DNA of 64,000 nt from Clostridiales bacterium (GCA_017569285.1 CP069419.1:1922001-1986000), one strand, 5' to 3'; shown: positions 32,355 to 40,955, counted from the first letter of the stretch. Program-made: numbers and translations. The notes: a model not told the origin generated them from the sequence alone.

Positions 32355-32393
32355 AAAATTCCTCCGGTATTTTCGGCCGGAGGAATTTTTTTG
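32355..32393 (+). terminator. Rho-independent terminator before the feo operon
   Basis: AATTCCTCCGG and its complement form an 11-bp stem, followed by a run of T. Confidence 0.88.
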
Positions 32394-32424
32394 CTTTTGC
32401 CGGATTTTTTCTTTTTGTAAGCTA

Positions 32425-32453
32425 TTGACATATTAGACAAGTTTAACTATAAT
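32425..32453 (+). promoter_or_regulatory. Consensus sigma-A promoter of the feo operon
   Basis: TTGACA and TATAAT are 17 bases apart, a perfect match. The spacer holds ATATTAGACAA (32430-32440), shared with the rubredoxin operon promoter. Confidence 0.9.
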
Positions 32454-32462
32454 ACCGACCGG

Positions 32463-32480
32463 AGTTAGGAATTGCTAACT
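32463..32480. promoter_or_regulatory. DtxR-type inverted repeat downstream of the feo promoter
   Basis: AGTTAG-N6-CTAACT has perfect 6-bp arms and lies 10 bases after the -10, over the likely transcript start. TTAG-N6-CTAA is the core of DtxR/IdeR/MntR sites. Confidence 0.65.
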
Positions 32481-32519
32481 AATTGGGAGCAGCAATTCCC
32501 ATGGACGGGAGGAGACAGG

Positions 32520-32732
32520 ATGATGCCATTGAGCTATGCGACACCGGGCGAGGAGAACGTGATCCGGAGGATCGGCGGCAGCCCGGAGGTGAAAAAACAC
32601 CTGGAGAACCTTGGTTTCGTGGCAGGCGGTACGGTGAAGGTGATTACGGCGCTGGACGGCAACGTGATCGTGAAGGTGAAGGAAGCCCGTGTGGCCATCA
32701 ACGATGATATGGCCCGCAAGATAATGATCTGA
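32520..32732 (+). CDS. feoA: FeoA family protein
   Basis: This 70-aa SH3-like protein shows the FeoA pattern: RRIGGSPEVKKHLENLGF, then GGTVKVITALDGNVIVKVKE and ARVAINDDMARKI. FeoA is a small cytoplasmic partner that stimulates or assembles the FeoB ferrous iron transporter. An upstream start at 32472 would fall in the leader; GGGAGGAGACAGG before the ATG at 32520 fixes the start. It is the first of two FeoA genes in the operon. Confidence 0.85.
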   Translation: MMPLSYATPGEENVIRRIGGSPEVKKHLENLGFVAGGTVKVITALDGNVIVKVKEARVAINDDMARKIMI

Positions 32733-32746
32733 GGAGGCGGCAGGAA

Positions 32747-32968
32747 ATGAACAATCTGAGGGAAATCCCGGTGGGCGGAACGGCAAAGGTAGTCAAAATC
32801 CACGGCGAAGGCGCGGTGAAGCGCAGGATCATGGACATGGGAATTACCAAAGGCGTGGAAATCTATGTGCGCAAGGTAGCGCCGCTGGGGGATCCGATTG
32901 AGATCACTGTGCGCGGATATGAGCTGTCCCTGCGGAAAGCGGACGCGGAGAGCATTGAGGTCGAATAA
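32747..32968 (+). CDS. feoA: FeoA family protein
   Basis: The 73-aa protein is a textbook FeoA: LREIPVGGTAKVVKIHGEG, VKRRIMDMGITKGVEIYVRK and GDPIEITVRGYELSLRKADA, with the conserved RRRxxDMGxTxG-type turn. It acts with FeoB in ferrous iron uptake. It is 14 bases after the first feoA; GAGGAGGCGG precedes the ATG. Two adjacent FeoA paralogues are common in Clostridia, and this one is closer to the usual sequence. Confidence 0.93.
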   Translation: MNNLREIPVGGTAKVVKIHGEGAVKRRIMDMGITKGVEIYVRKVAPLGDPIEITVRGYELSLRKADAESIEVE

Positions 32969-32984
32969 TTTTTTTGCGTTTATG

Positions 32985-32998
32985 TTAGGTATATCTAA
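32985..32998. promoter_or_regulatory. Second DtxR-type half-palindrome upstream of feoB
   Basis: TTAG-GTATAT-CTAA lies in the gap between feoA and feoB, 33 bases before the feoB start. Its core matches that of 32463-32480. Confidence 0.5.
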
Positions 32999-33030
32999 TT
33001 AGAAATGTGTAACAGAAGGAGCGAACGACC

Positions 33031-35493
33031 ATGAATATCCGAATTGCCCTGGCGGGCAACCCCAACAGCGGTAAAACCACCCTGTTCAACGCGCTGACCG
33101 GCTCCAACCAGTTCGTGGGCAACTGGCCCGGCGTAACGGTGGAGAAGAAAGAAGGCAAGCTGAAGAAGCATGACGGCGTCACGGTGACGGACCTGCCGGG
33201 CATTTACAGCCTGTCCCCTTATACGCTGGAGGAAGTTGTTGCCCGGAATTACCTGATCGGGGAACGGCCTGACGCGATCCTGAATATCATCGACGGCACG
33301 AACCTGGAGCGGAACCTGTACCTGACTACCCAGCTGGTGGAACTGGGGATTCCCGTGGTGGTGGCCATCAACATGATGGACGTGGTCAAGAAGAACGGGG
33401 ACAAGCTGAACACGGCGGACCTGGCGAAGCAGCTGGGCTGCAAGGTGGTGGAGATCTCCGCCCTGAAGGGCACCGGTGTCATGGAAGCGGCGGAAGCGGC
33501 AATCGAGGCGGCGCAGGGCGGAAAGACCGTGCCGCAGCACACCTTCTCCGGCCCTGTGGAGCATGCCCTGGCCCATATTGAGGAAGCGGCCGTGCACGGC
33601 CTGCCGGATGAGCAGCAACGGTGGTACGCCATCAAGGTATTTGAGCGGGATGACAAGGTGCTGGAGCAGCTGAATATCGCGCCTGAAACGATGAAGCATA
33701 TTGAGTCCGACATCGCCGCCGCCGAAAGGGAGCTGGATGATGACGCGGAAAGCATCATTACCAACGAGCGCTATGTGTATATCGCCCAGGTGATCAAATC
33801 CTGCTACCGCAAGCACAACGCGGGCAGCCTGAGCGCTTCCGACAAAATCGACAAGGTGGTTACCAACCGCTGGCTGGGCCTGCCGATCTTCGCCGCGGTG
33901 ATGTTCGCGGTGTACTGGATTGCCATGGTGGCTGTGGGCGCTCCCGCGACCGACTGGGCGAATGACGGCCTGTTCGGCGACGGCTTCCACCTCTTCGGAA
34001 ACGGAACTGCCCAATATGAGGAAGCGGCGGAACGTTACGGCGATACGGACGCGATTATCGAAGCGTTCGCGGAGCAGTATGGTGTGGAAATCGACGAGGA
34101 AGAACCGGAAGGTTCGCTGAAGGCCCTGCTGGAAGCGGTTCCGGAAGACGCGAGCGTGACCTACATCACGCAGGATGAGGAAACGCTGGAAACCGAGGAA
34201 CACCCGGAGACCGGAAAAGCGGACCTGCAGGCCGCGGTGGATGAGTTCCTGAGCACCGAGGAAGGCTACAAGACTGAAGCGGGCGCGCCGGATCCGGCAG
34301 CCTACGGTACCTGGGTGCCCGGTATTCCCGTCCTGGTGGAACGGGGACTGGATGCGGCGAACGCGGCGCCCTGGCTGAAGGGCCTGATCCTGGACGGTAT
34401 CATTGCCGGCGTCGGCGCGGTGCTGGGCTTTGTGCCCCAGATGCTGGTGCTGTTCTTCCTGCTGGCGTTCCTGGAGGCCTGCGGTTACATGGCGCGTATC
34501 GCCTTCGTGCTGGACCGGATCTTCCGCAAGTTCGGCCTCTCCGGCAAGTCCTTCATCCCGATGCTGATCGGCGTCGGCTGCGGCGTACCCGGTATCATGG
34601 CCTCCCGGACTATTGAAAATGAGCGCGACCGGCGCATGACCATCATGACGACGACCTTTATTCCCTGCGGGGCGAAGGTACCGTTCATCGCCATGATCGC
34701 CGGGGCGATCTTCGGCGGATCCCCCTGGGTATCCACCAGCGCGTACTTCATCGGCATGGCGGCGATCGTCATCAGCGGCATCATGCTCAAGAAAACCCGC
34801 CGGTTTGCCGGTGAACCCGCTCCCTTCGTTATGGAGCTGCCCGCCTACCACTGGCCGACGCTGGGGAACGTCCTCCGGTCCATGTGGGAGCGCGGCTGGA
34901 GCTTCATCAAGAAGGCCGGCACCATCATCCTCCTCTCCACTATCCTGGTGTGGTTCCTGAGCCGCTTCGGCATCGTGGACGGCGCTTTCCGGATGCTGGA
35001 GGAAGAGGAACTGGAGATGTCCATCCTGGCCAGGGTCGGCAGTGTGATTGCCTGGATCTTCGCGCCCATCGGCTTCGGCACCTGGCAGGCCACGGTGGCT
35101 TCCATCACAGGCCTGATTGCCAAGGAGAACATTGTCGGCACCATGGGGATCCTCTACGGCGGCACCGAGGCCTATGCCAACCTGGCGGCGTCCTTTACCG
35201 GCATCGCGGCATACTCCTTCCTGGTGTTCAACCTGCTGTGCGCTCCGTGCTTCGCGGCGATCGGCGCCATCCGGCGGGAGATGAACAACGCGGGCTGGAC
35301 CTGGTTTGCCATCGCGTATCAGTGCATCTTCGCCTATGCGGTCAGCCTGATGATCTACCAGTTCGGCGGGCTGTTCACCGGCAATGTCAGCGTGCCCGGC
35401 CTGATTGCGGCGCTGGCGGTTCTCGGCGGAATCATCTATATGCTGTTCTTTAAGAAGTATCAGGAAGCGACCAGACTGACCCGGAAGGTGTGA
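33031..35493 (+). CDS. feoB: Ferrous iron transporter FeoB
   Basis: The 820-aa protein has a GTPase domain (G1 GNPNSGKTT at residues 9-17, DLPGIYS for G3, NMMD for G4), a helical spacer domain and a membrane part with the Gate motifs. GVGCGVPGIMASRTIENERD and the later AYSFLVFNLLCAPCFAAIG carry the conserved Cys. It imports ferrous iron across the membrane. About 100 acidic residues (about 325-430) are inserted between the first two membrane segments; they look soluble and should face outward. GAAGGAGCG precedes the ATG. Confidence 0.96.
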   Translation: MNIRIALAGNPNSGKTTLFNALTGSNQFVGNWPGVTVEKKEGKLKKHDGVTVTDLPGIYSLSPYTLEEVVARNYLIGERPDAILNIIDGTNLERNLYLTTQLVELGIPVVVAINMMDVVKKNGDKLNTADLAKQLGCKVVEISALKGTGVMEAAEAAIEAAQGGKTVPQHTFSGPVEHALAHIEEAAVHGLPDEQQRWYAIKVFERDDKVLEQLNIAPETMKHIESDIAAAERELDDDAESIITNERYVYIAQVIKSCYRKHNAGSLSASDKIDKVVTNRWLGLPIFAAVMFAVYWIAMVAVGAPATDWANDGLFGDGFHLFGNGTAQYEEAAERYGDTDAIIEAFAEQYGVEIDEEEPEGSLKALLEAVPEDASVTYITQDEETLETEEHPETGKADLQAAVDEFLSTEEGYKTEAGAPDPAAYGTWVPGIPVLVERGLDAANAAPWLKGLILDGIIAGVGAVLGFVPQMLVLFFLLAFLEACGYMARIAFVLDRIFRKFGLSGKSFIPMLIGVGCGVPGIMASRTIENERDRRMTIMTTTFIPCGAKVPFIAMIAGAIFGGSPWVSTSAYFIGMAAIVISGIMLKKTRRFAGEPAPFVMELPAYHWPTLGNVLRSMWERGWSFIKKAGTIILLSTILVWFLSRFGIVDGAFRMLEEEELEMSILARVGSVIAWIFAPIGFGTWQATVASITGLIAKENIVGTMGILYGGTEAYANLAASFTGIAAYSFLVFNLLCAPCFAAIGAIRREMNNAGWTWFAIAYQCIFAYAVSLMIYQFGGLFTGNVSVPGLIAALAVLGGIIYMLFFKKYQEATRLTRKV

Positions 35494-35497
35494 GGAT

Positions 35498-35671
35498 ATG
35501 CTTCAGGGAATCGCGGATAACGCCGGAACGATCATCATCAGCCTGGCACTGCTGGGCCTTGTAATCGGGATTATCATCCGGCTGCGCAAGGATAAAAAGC
35601 AGGGGAAATCCTCCTGCGGCGGCAGCTGCGGCCATTGCCCGATGGCCGGAACCTGCCATAAAGCGTCATAA
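35498..35671 (+). CDS. FeoB-associated Cys-rich membrane protein
   Basis: This 57-aa protein has one membrane segment (residues about 11-28) followed by a basic stretch and a Cys-rich tail, CGGSCGHCPMAGTC. The layout matches the FeoB-associated Cys-rich family. These small proteins are found right after feoB and may pass iron on from the transporter on the inner side. It starts 5 bases after feoB, at an ATG preceded by GTGAGGAT. It is below the usual length cutoff for gene finding. Confidence 0.88.
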   Translation: MLQGIADNAGTIIISLALLGLVIGIIIRLRKDKKQGKSSCGGSCGHCPMAGTCHKAS

Positions 35672-35677
35672 CATGCG

Positions 35678-35715
35678 GGAGGCGCGGGTATTTTTGCCCG
35701 CGCCTCCTGTTTCGT
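35678..35715 (+). terminator. Hairpin after the Cys-rich gene
   Basis: GGAGGCGCGGG pairs perfectly with CCCGCGCCTCC over an 8-base loop. The T tract is short (TGTTTCG), so it may be a partial terminator before the HMA gene. Confidence 0.6.
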
Positions 35716-35732
35716 GAAAGGAGAAAACAGTC

Positions 35733-35999
35733 ATGATCAAAACCACCGTGCAGGTATCGGGGATGACATGCGGTATGTGTGAGGCGCATATCAACGATGC
35801 CGTCCGTTCCGCGTTTTATGTGAAAAAGGTGACTTCTTCCCGGGCCAAAGGGGCCACTGAGATCCTGACGGAAACACCGCTCAGCCACGAAAAGCTCCGC
35901 CAGGCGATCAGCGCGACGGGATATGTGGTCCTGGGCATCAGCGAGGAAATCGTTCAGAAAAAGCCGCTGTTCGGATTCCTGCGCGGAAGGAATTCCTGA
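35733..35999 (+). CDS. Heavy-metal-associated (HMA) domain protein
   Basis: The 88-aa protein has a ferredoxin-like HMA domain with the CxxC metal site in SGMTCGMCEAHI (residues about 9-20), of the CopZ/MerP type. It is followed by an extra basic tail, KKPLFGFLRGRNS. It probably binds copper(I) or another soft metal as a chaperone. AAAGGAG precedes the ATG. It lies 61 bases after the FeoB-associated gene, past a hairpin, so it may be a weakly coupled part of the feo operon. Confidence 0.82.
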   Translation: MIKTTVQVSGMTCGMCEAHINDAVRSAFYVKKVTSSRAKGATEILTETPLSHEKLRQAISATGYVVLGISEEIVQKKPLFGFLRGRNS

Positions 36000-36005
36000 A
36001 AGAGA

Positions 36006-36030
36006 AAGCCGGAATAACCGGCTTCTTTTT
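36006..36030. terminator. Bidirectional terminator
   Basis: AAGCCGG pairs with CCGGCTT over AATAA, followed by CTTTTT on the plus side and TTTCTCTTTC on the minus side. It lies between convergent genes. Confidence 0.75.
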
Positions 36031-38608
36031 ATGACAGTTTCAGCAGGATGTGTTCCTGCGTGAGGTCATGATACAGCTCGCAGTTCCGTCCGCTGACATC
36101 GGCCAGGCGGACCACATCCTGCAATTCTGTTCCTCCGGGAATGCCGGTAATGAGATTCGGCGCCTGCGTCAGCAGCTCCGGCCGGAAATGAATGGTTTTG
36201 TCTCCCGGGAATACAGCCATATACAGGATCTGGGCTTCCACGAGGTCCTGGAAAATATGACTGCCGTAGGACAGCTCGGGATTGTAGCCCGCCCGGGTTT
36301 CCGCCATCTCACAAACGGCATCAAAGCCGCTGATATCGGCAAAGGAAGTCGGAACACCCAGTTCCGGAGAGGAGGTCCCGATCCGTCCGGGTACCATCAA
36401 CAGCATGTGTTTTCCCTGCTCCCGGTATCTCCAGTTGACCTGCCCGATCAGTGCCGCGACAGCGGCTTTTTCCATATAGGGGAGATGGTAATACCGGATC
36501 GGATCGACATACGCGATCATGTCCAGTTTCACTTTCCGGGAAAGTCCCATGGATGCGCCACGAGTTTCCAGAAGGATTTCTCCTTCCGGCACATCCTCCG
36601 GAACCGCAACACCGCCGGTATCCTGGAAAACCTGCAGCGGACGGCACTGCAGCAGGTTGATCATGTACTCCCGGTCTTCCGATACGTTGATGGTGAATTC
36701 AATATCCACCGGTTCGCCGTATTCCTGCTGGATCAGGTGCATCATGCGCTGCATGCGTTCCATCATCTCCCGGTTGCGGACCAGTCCGAGGCAGGAGATA
36801 AAGCTGATATCCCGCCAGATTCCCCGCTCCCGCAGGGATGCTTCCGCTTCGGTGTCATGTTCCAGGACCTGGTTTTTCAGGTAACGCGGAAGGAACGGTT
36901 CCAGCTCCTCAAGCGGCACCCGGTTCAGGCAGCGCCCTTTCAGGTCCACTGCTTCAGCGCGGCGTTGGGAGAATTGGTGCTTCTCCGCCACGGTGGTGAA
37001 ATTGGTGGCTTCCGGCTTATCGAGACTGACCAGCCGCGGATAGGAGCCTTCCGTCCGGTCCACGGCGGAAGTGCCCAGGCCCATCACCAGGCGGAGCATG
37101 CCTGCGGAGGAATCGATATCATTCAGGAACTTGTAGGGACTGAAGGAGTAGCCGACACCGGCGGCGCAGGGCATATAATAGGGGCCGTAGGCGGAGCCGG
37201 ATACACGCATGACCAGCAGGGCCATCTGTTCATCCCGGTGTTCCAGGCCGTGCCGCTTGCGGTAATCCAGCGCGGAAAGTCCCGCGGAGCTGGCGTAGAC
37301 GGTACGGACTGCGTTTTCGAATTCCTCCAGCCGTTCTTCCGGTGTGCCGCGGTTTGCGCAGAAAACGGATTCGTATTTTCCAGCAAAGGCATTCTCGAAC
37401 CCGTCCTCCAGGATGCTGCTGGAGCGGACAATATACGGATCCTGCCCGTAATATTCCAGGATGTGCATAAACTGTTCCTGCGTCTCCCGGGAAAAGGCGC
37501 CGGTTTTCAGGCGGTCTGCCAGCTCCGATGCCAGGGTGAAGTATCCTTCATCCGTGCGCTGCCGCACCCGGAGGTCCCAGAAACCGTTGTCCACGATATA
37601 GGTGTAGAAAACGTCTGAACCAACGTAAAAGGAATCGTGGGGTTCCAGCACGCTGCTGATATCCGGGGCCAGGTTCCGGATGATGGTCCGGGCCAGCAGC
37701 ATGCCGCAGGTTTTCCCGCCGACCATTCCGGTGCCGACCATATGGTCCCGGACACGGAAGTAGTCCTCGGGCCGGAAGTGCTTTTTGACGAGTATCCGCA
37801 GGCGCTCGTCGCGGGTCATCATGATATTGCACATCCGGCTGCACTGCTCGTCCACGGGGATCCGGTTTTCATGCAGTACCTTTGCCTGGTTGAAGAACCG
37901 GTCCCAGGAATCCACATACTGTTCTTCCAGCGTTCGCTGGAAGCTGTCCATCACCTGGTAGAACCGGCTGGACTGTACACCGTCCCGGATCGGAAGGACG
38001 GTTCCGTCTGCCGGACGGTAAAGGTGGGGAAGGAACATGGTTTCGGAATTGCGGTTCCAGACCTTCTGGGGCCGGATATATACCGTATCCCGGTCCGGGT
38101 CAGAGTATACGTCCAGGAATAGCTGGGTCGTATTCATGATTTTGGTGATCGCGTTGAACGAATGCCTTCCGCGGATGATCGGGAAGAAAGCGACCGTATC
38201 GAGAATGAACAGGAACGGGCAGGTGACCCGGAAGAAATTGCCCATCATCAGGTCGGTGGCCCAGGCAGTCTGCAGCTCAGAAAGGCAGTCGAACACATAG
38301 AAGGCATCGCGGCCTTCCGCTTCGATATGCCGGTGGATTTCCACCGTAAACGTTTCGAACCGGTGGGAAAGTGGTACGATGATTCGTTTCACTTCCGGAC
38401 ATTCGAGTACCAGCTCGGGATGGCTGGCAAACCGGAAGTAGATGATCTTCCGTCCGTCCCTTTTTGCCTGTTCCACAAACGGGTCCGCGAAACGGCGGAA
38501 CTCGCTGAGCTCCGATACCCGCCAGACCACGTTATCGCCCATCCGGATAAAATCCAGCGCCTTGTCCAGCGCGGGAATGCCGGAATATACCTGATCAAAG
38601 GCAGCCAT
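36029..38608 (-). CDS. KaiC-like domain fused to a PEP/pyruvate-binding (PPDK N-terminal) ATP-grasp domain
   Basis: The 859-aa protein has two parts. Residues about 1-190 look like a KaiC/RecA-type domain (SGIPALDKALDFIRMGDNVV, GRKIIYFRFASHPELV, DAFYVFDCLSEL), but the position of the Walker A GxxGxGKT reads SELSEFRRF, so it probably does not bind ATP in the usual way. From about residue 290 there is a PPDK N-terminal ATP-grasp fold: GGKTCGMLLAR, PYIVRSSSILEDGFENAFAG and MALLVMRVSGSAYG. The phosphohistidine and PEP domains of true PPDK are missing at the C-terminus. AGGAGG precedes the ATG at 38608. The function is unknown; it may be a signalling or phosphotransfer protein. Confidence 0.75.
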   Translation of the reverse strand: MAAFDQVYSGIPALDKALDFIRMGDNVVWRVSELSEFRRFADPFVEQAKRDGRKIIYFRFASHPELVLECPEVKRIIVPLSHRFETFTVEIHRHIEAEGRDAFYVFDCLSELQTAWATDLMMGNFFRVTCPFLFILDTVAFFPIIRGRHSFNAITKIMNTTQLFLDVYSDPDRDTVYIRPQKVWNRNSETMFLPHLYRPADGTVLPIRDGVQSSRFYQVMDSFQRTLEEQYVDSWDRFFNQAKVLHENRIPVDEQCSRMCNIMMTRDERLRILVKKHFRPEDYFRVRDHMVGTGMVGGKTCGMLLARTIIRNLAPDISSVLEPHDSFYVGSDVFYTYIVDNGFWDLRVRQRTDEGYFTLASELADRLKTGAFSRETQEQFMHILEYYGQDPYIVRSSSILEDGFENAFAGKYESVFCANRGTPEERLEEFENAVRTVYASSAGLSALDYRKRHGLEHRDEQMALLVMRVSGSAYGPYYMPCAAGVGYSFSPYKFLNDIDSSAGMLRLVMGLGTSAVDRTEGSYPRLVSLDKPEATNFTTVAEKHQFSQRRAEAVDLKGRCLNRVPLEELEPFLPRYLKNQVLEHDTEAEASLRERGIWRDISFISCLGLVRNREMMERMQRMMHLIQQEYGEPVDIEFTINVSEDREYMINLLQCRPLQVFQDTGGVAVPEDVPEGEILLETRGASMGLSRKVKLDMIAYVDPIRYYHLPYMEKAAVAALIGQVNWRYREQGKHMLLMVPGRIGTSSPELGVPTSFADISGFDAVCEMAETRAGYNPELSYGSHIFQDLVEAQILYMAVFPGDKTIHFRPELLTQAPNLITGIPGGTELQDVVRLADVSGRNCELYHDLTQEHILLKLS

Positions 38609-38657
38609 GGGGATCCCTCCTGTTGCCTGTATGGTCATTTCTTGGAGCATCTGCCCG

Positions 38658-38691
38658 GAAAACAACAAAGGAGTCCTTTCCGGACTCCTTT
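38658..38691 (-). terminator. Terminator of the aminotransferase transcript
   Basis: On the minus strand AAAGGAGTCC pairs with GGACTCCTTT across GGAAA, followed by GTTGTTTT. It lies between the aminotransferase and the KaiC-like gene. Confidence 0.7.
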
Positions 38692-38821
38692 GCCTCTTAA
38701 CCAAAGTATATCATGTTCCAGCCGGATTGTATACACCGGATTTCCGGCGCCCTGCCGGAAATGAAAGAATGGATCTGCGATGTGCTGATCCATTCGTAAA
38801 AAACAGGATTTGCTGAATGAT

Positions 38822-39994
38822 TTATGTACGGCTCCGCCACAGGTCCAGGCCGGTTTTGAGGCGGTTCAGCCCGTCTTCCAGCATGCTGCGGGGGCAGGCG
38901 GTGTTCAGGCGCAGGAAAAGGTTCCCGTTTCCGTTGTATTCCGCGCCGGGCATCACAAACAGCCCGGTTTTTTCGCGGATAAACTGTTGCAGCGCTTCGG
39001 AGTCATCCGTGTACCGGCTGACATCCAGCCACATCAGGTAGGTGGCGTCCTGCGGAAGGGCGTAAACGTCCGGCAGTTCCTTTTCAAGGAAGGAGCGGAC
39101 GGTGTTTTTGTTTTCCTCAATGTAGTTGCGGAGGGCAGTCAGCCATTCCCACCCCTCATCGGAGAAGGCGGCAACCGCGGCATCCACGGCAAACGCGTTG
39201 GGCTCGGCTACCTCGTCGGTATTCAGCGCGCGGTTCATCCGCTGCCGCAGGCCCTCCTCCGGAACGAAGACCGCGGCGGTGTTGATTCCCGCGATGTTGA
39301 AGGTCTTGGTCGGGGCCAGGGCGGTGATGCTGTTCATGCGGCAGGTTTCATCCACCGAGGCGAAGGGCACATAGGCACAGCCCGGCGCAGTCAGGTCGCA
39401 GTGAATTTCATCGGCAAAAACCAGCACATGGTGCTTCTTGCACAGGGCGCCGACCTGGGCGAGCTCCTCCCGGCTCCAGATTTTTCCGGCCGGGTTCTGC
39501 GGGTTGCAGAGGATCATCATGGTGGCCAGCGGATCGGAAAGCTTTTTTTCCAGGTCCTCAAAGTCCATCTCATACTTTCTGTCCCGGTAGATGAGCGGAT
39601 TCTCGAGCACCCGGCATCCGTTGTTGACGATGGAATTGACGAAGGTGTTGTAAACCGGCGTCTGGATGATGACCTTCTCCGCGGGGGTGGTGAATTTCCG
39701 CACCGCTGTGGACAGGGCGGGAATGACCCCGGTGGTGAAGATCAACTCCTCATTGCGGATTTCCAGGCCGTGGTGCTTTCCCCACCAGTTCCGGTAGGCG
39801 TCGAACAGCTTGTCCGGAAGGATGCTGTAGCCGAAAACCCCGTGGGCGGCCCGATTCTCAATTGCCCGGCGGACACAGGGTGCGGTGGGGAAATCCATAT
39901 CCGCCACCCACATGGGCAGTTCATTTTCCGCAACGTCCCATTTCAGGGAACCGGTTCCGCGCCGGTCGATAACTTCATCAAAACGGTAATCCAT
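38822..39994 (-). CDS. PLP-dependent aminotransferase/cystathionine beta-lyase, MalY/PatB type
   Basis: The 390-aa protein is a fold-type I PLP enzyme of the MalY/PatB group. Its features are LPMWVADMDFPTAPCV, NAVYNTFVN-like substrate loop, CNPQNPAGKIWSREEL, ADEIHCDLT and ALAPTKTFNIAG, in which the Lys binds PLP. MalY/PatB enzymes cleave cystathionine or cysteine S-conjugates, and some act as aminotransferases. The frame is open upstream, but GAAGGT before the ATG at 39994 fits. The 16-base gap to the DUF3737 gene suggests cotranscription. Confidence 0.9.
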   Translation of the reverse strand: MDYRFDEVIDRRGTGSLKWDVAENELPMWVADMDFPTAPCVRRAIENRAAHGVFGYSILPDKLFDAYRNWWGKHHGLEIRNEELIFTTGVIPALSTAVRKFTTPAEKVIIQTPVYNTFVNSIVNNGCRVLENPLIYRDRKYEMDFEDLEKKLSDPLATMMILCNPQNPAGKIWSREELAQVGALCKKHHVLVFADEIHCDLTAPGCAYVPFASVDETCRMNSITALAPTKTFNIAGINTAAVFVPEEGLRQRMNRALNTDEVAEPNAFAVDAAVAAFSDEGWEWLTALRNYIEENKNTVRSFLEKELPDVYALPQDATYLMWLDVSRYTDDSEALQQFIREKTGLFVMPGAEYNGNGNLFLRLNTACPRSMLEDGLNRLKTGLDLWRSRT

Positions 39995-40010
39995 TTTTTC
40001 AGTACCTTCT

Positions 40011-40883
40011 TTACCAGAGCGTGTCGGGAGAGTCCAGCGTCTCTCCGATGTCATTGCAGATGATCTTCGTCAGGGAGGGATCGATCCGGTCCTTCTGGAT
40101 GACCAGGTGGCTGATCTTATCGGCCTTGATGCAGCCCTTTCCGGGATTGAACACGCTGTCCACGGTGCCGCGGATATCCGCCTGCACATCGGAATACTCA
40201 AAGGCGAGGGTGGTATTGATCAGCCGGCAGTTTTTCATCACCAGGTTGTCCACGTAGCACATGCCCTGCAAGCTTTCGATCGTGCAGTCCTCCAGGGTCA
40301 GGTTCTTTCCGTTCCAGCCCAGGTATTCGCCGGTGATGAACGAGTTGCGGACCACGACGTTCTCCGTGTTCCAGAAGGCGTCCTTGCTGGCCAGGTGGGA
40401 GTTGGAGATTTCCATATTCACAACGCCGTCAAAGCTGTAGTCGCCGATCAGGTCCAGGCCGTCCACTTTGACATCCCGGCAGTTCATGGCGAAATACGGG
40501 CCGCGGGCCTTGACGTTTTCCATGGTGACCCCGGTACAGCTCCACAGGGTTTCCAGCGCGTTGGAGAATAGGACGTTGGAAAGCTTTACGTCATGGCAGC
40601 GGCGGAAGTTCTTCGGCCCCTCGATAATGGAGTTGCTCACGAAAATATGGTCGGTATACCAGATGCCGGCGCGGGCCATTTCAAAGAAGGTAACCTGGTC
40701 AAGGCTGATGTTCTTTCCGTACCAGAAGGGGTACTTGTAGCGGAACAGGCTCTCGGTTGCCGTAATATTCTGGCATTCCTTGCAGGGCGATTCGCCGCTC
40801 TCAAACACACAGCCGTTGATGACGGCGTCCTGTTCACCGAAAAGCGCCCGCTCCCCTGTGAATTTCATATCCTTATATTCCAT
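40011..40883 (-). CDS. DUF3737 family protein (beta-helix-like)
   Basis: The 290-aa protein matches DUF3737: FTGERALFGEQDAVINGCVF, ESPCKECQNI, FWYGKNISLDQVTFFEMARA and further repeats of short strands (NCRDVKVDGLDLIG, NVVVRNSFITG, NLTLEDCTIES). The periodic strands look like a right-handed beta-helix, as in pectate-lyase-like folds. The role is unknown; relatives often sit next to oxidoreductases. It is preceded by a promoter with a 19-bp spacer and a near-perfect MerR-type dyad. Confidence 0.85.
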   Translation of the reverse strand: MEYKDMKFTGERALFGEQDAVINGCVFESGESPCKECQNITATESLFRYKYPFWYGKNISLDQVTFFEMARAGIWYTDHIFVSNSIIEGPKNFRRCHDVKLSNVLFSNALETLWSCTGVTMENVKARGPYFAMNCRDVKVDGLDLIGDYSFDGVVNMEISNSHLASKDAFWNTENVVVRNSFITGEYLGWNGKNLTLEDCTIESLQGMCYVDNLVMKNCRLINTTLAFEYSDVQADIRGTVDSVFNPGKGCIKADKISHLVIQKDRIDPSLTKIICNDIGETLDSPDTLW

Positions 40884-40955
40884 TGAAATCTCCTCCGTAC
40901 GGTCTGCCGGCCGCTGTCAGTCGTTTATTTTTCCCGGAATCCGGGGAACAGGAAT

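Noticed and set aside
32995-34851. A 618-codon open frame antisense to feoB
   Set aside because: The composition is that of a shadow frame (His/Arg/Gly-rich). FeoB on the plus strand is certain.
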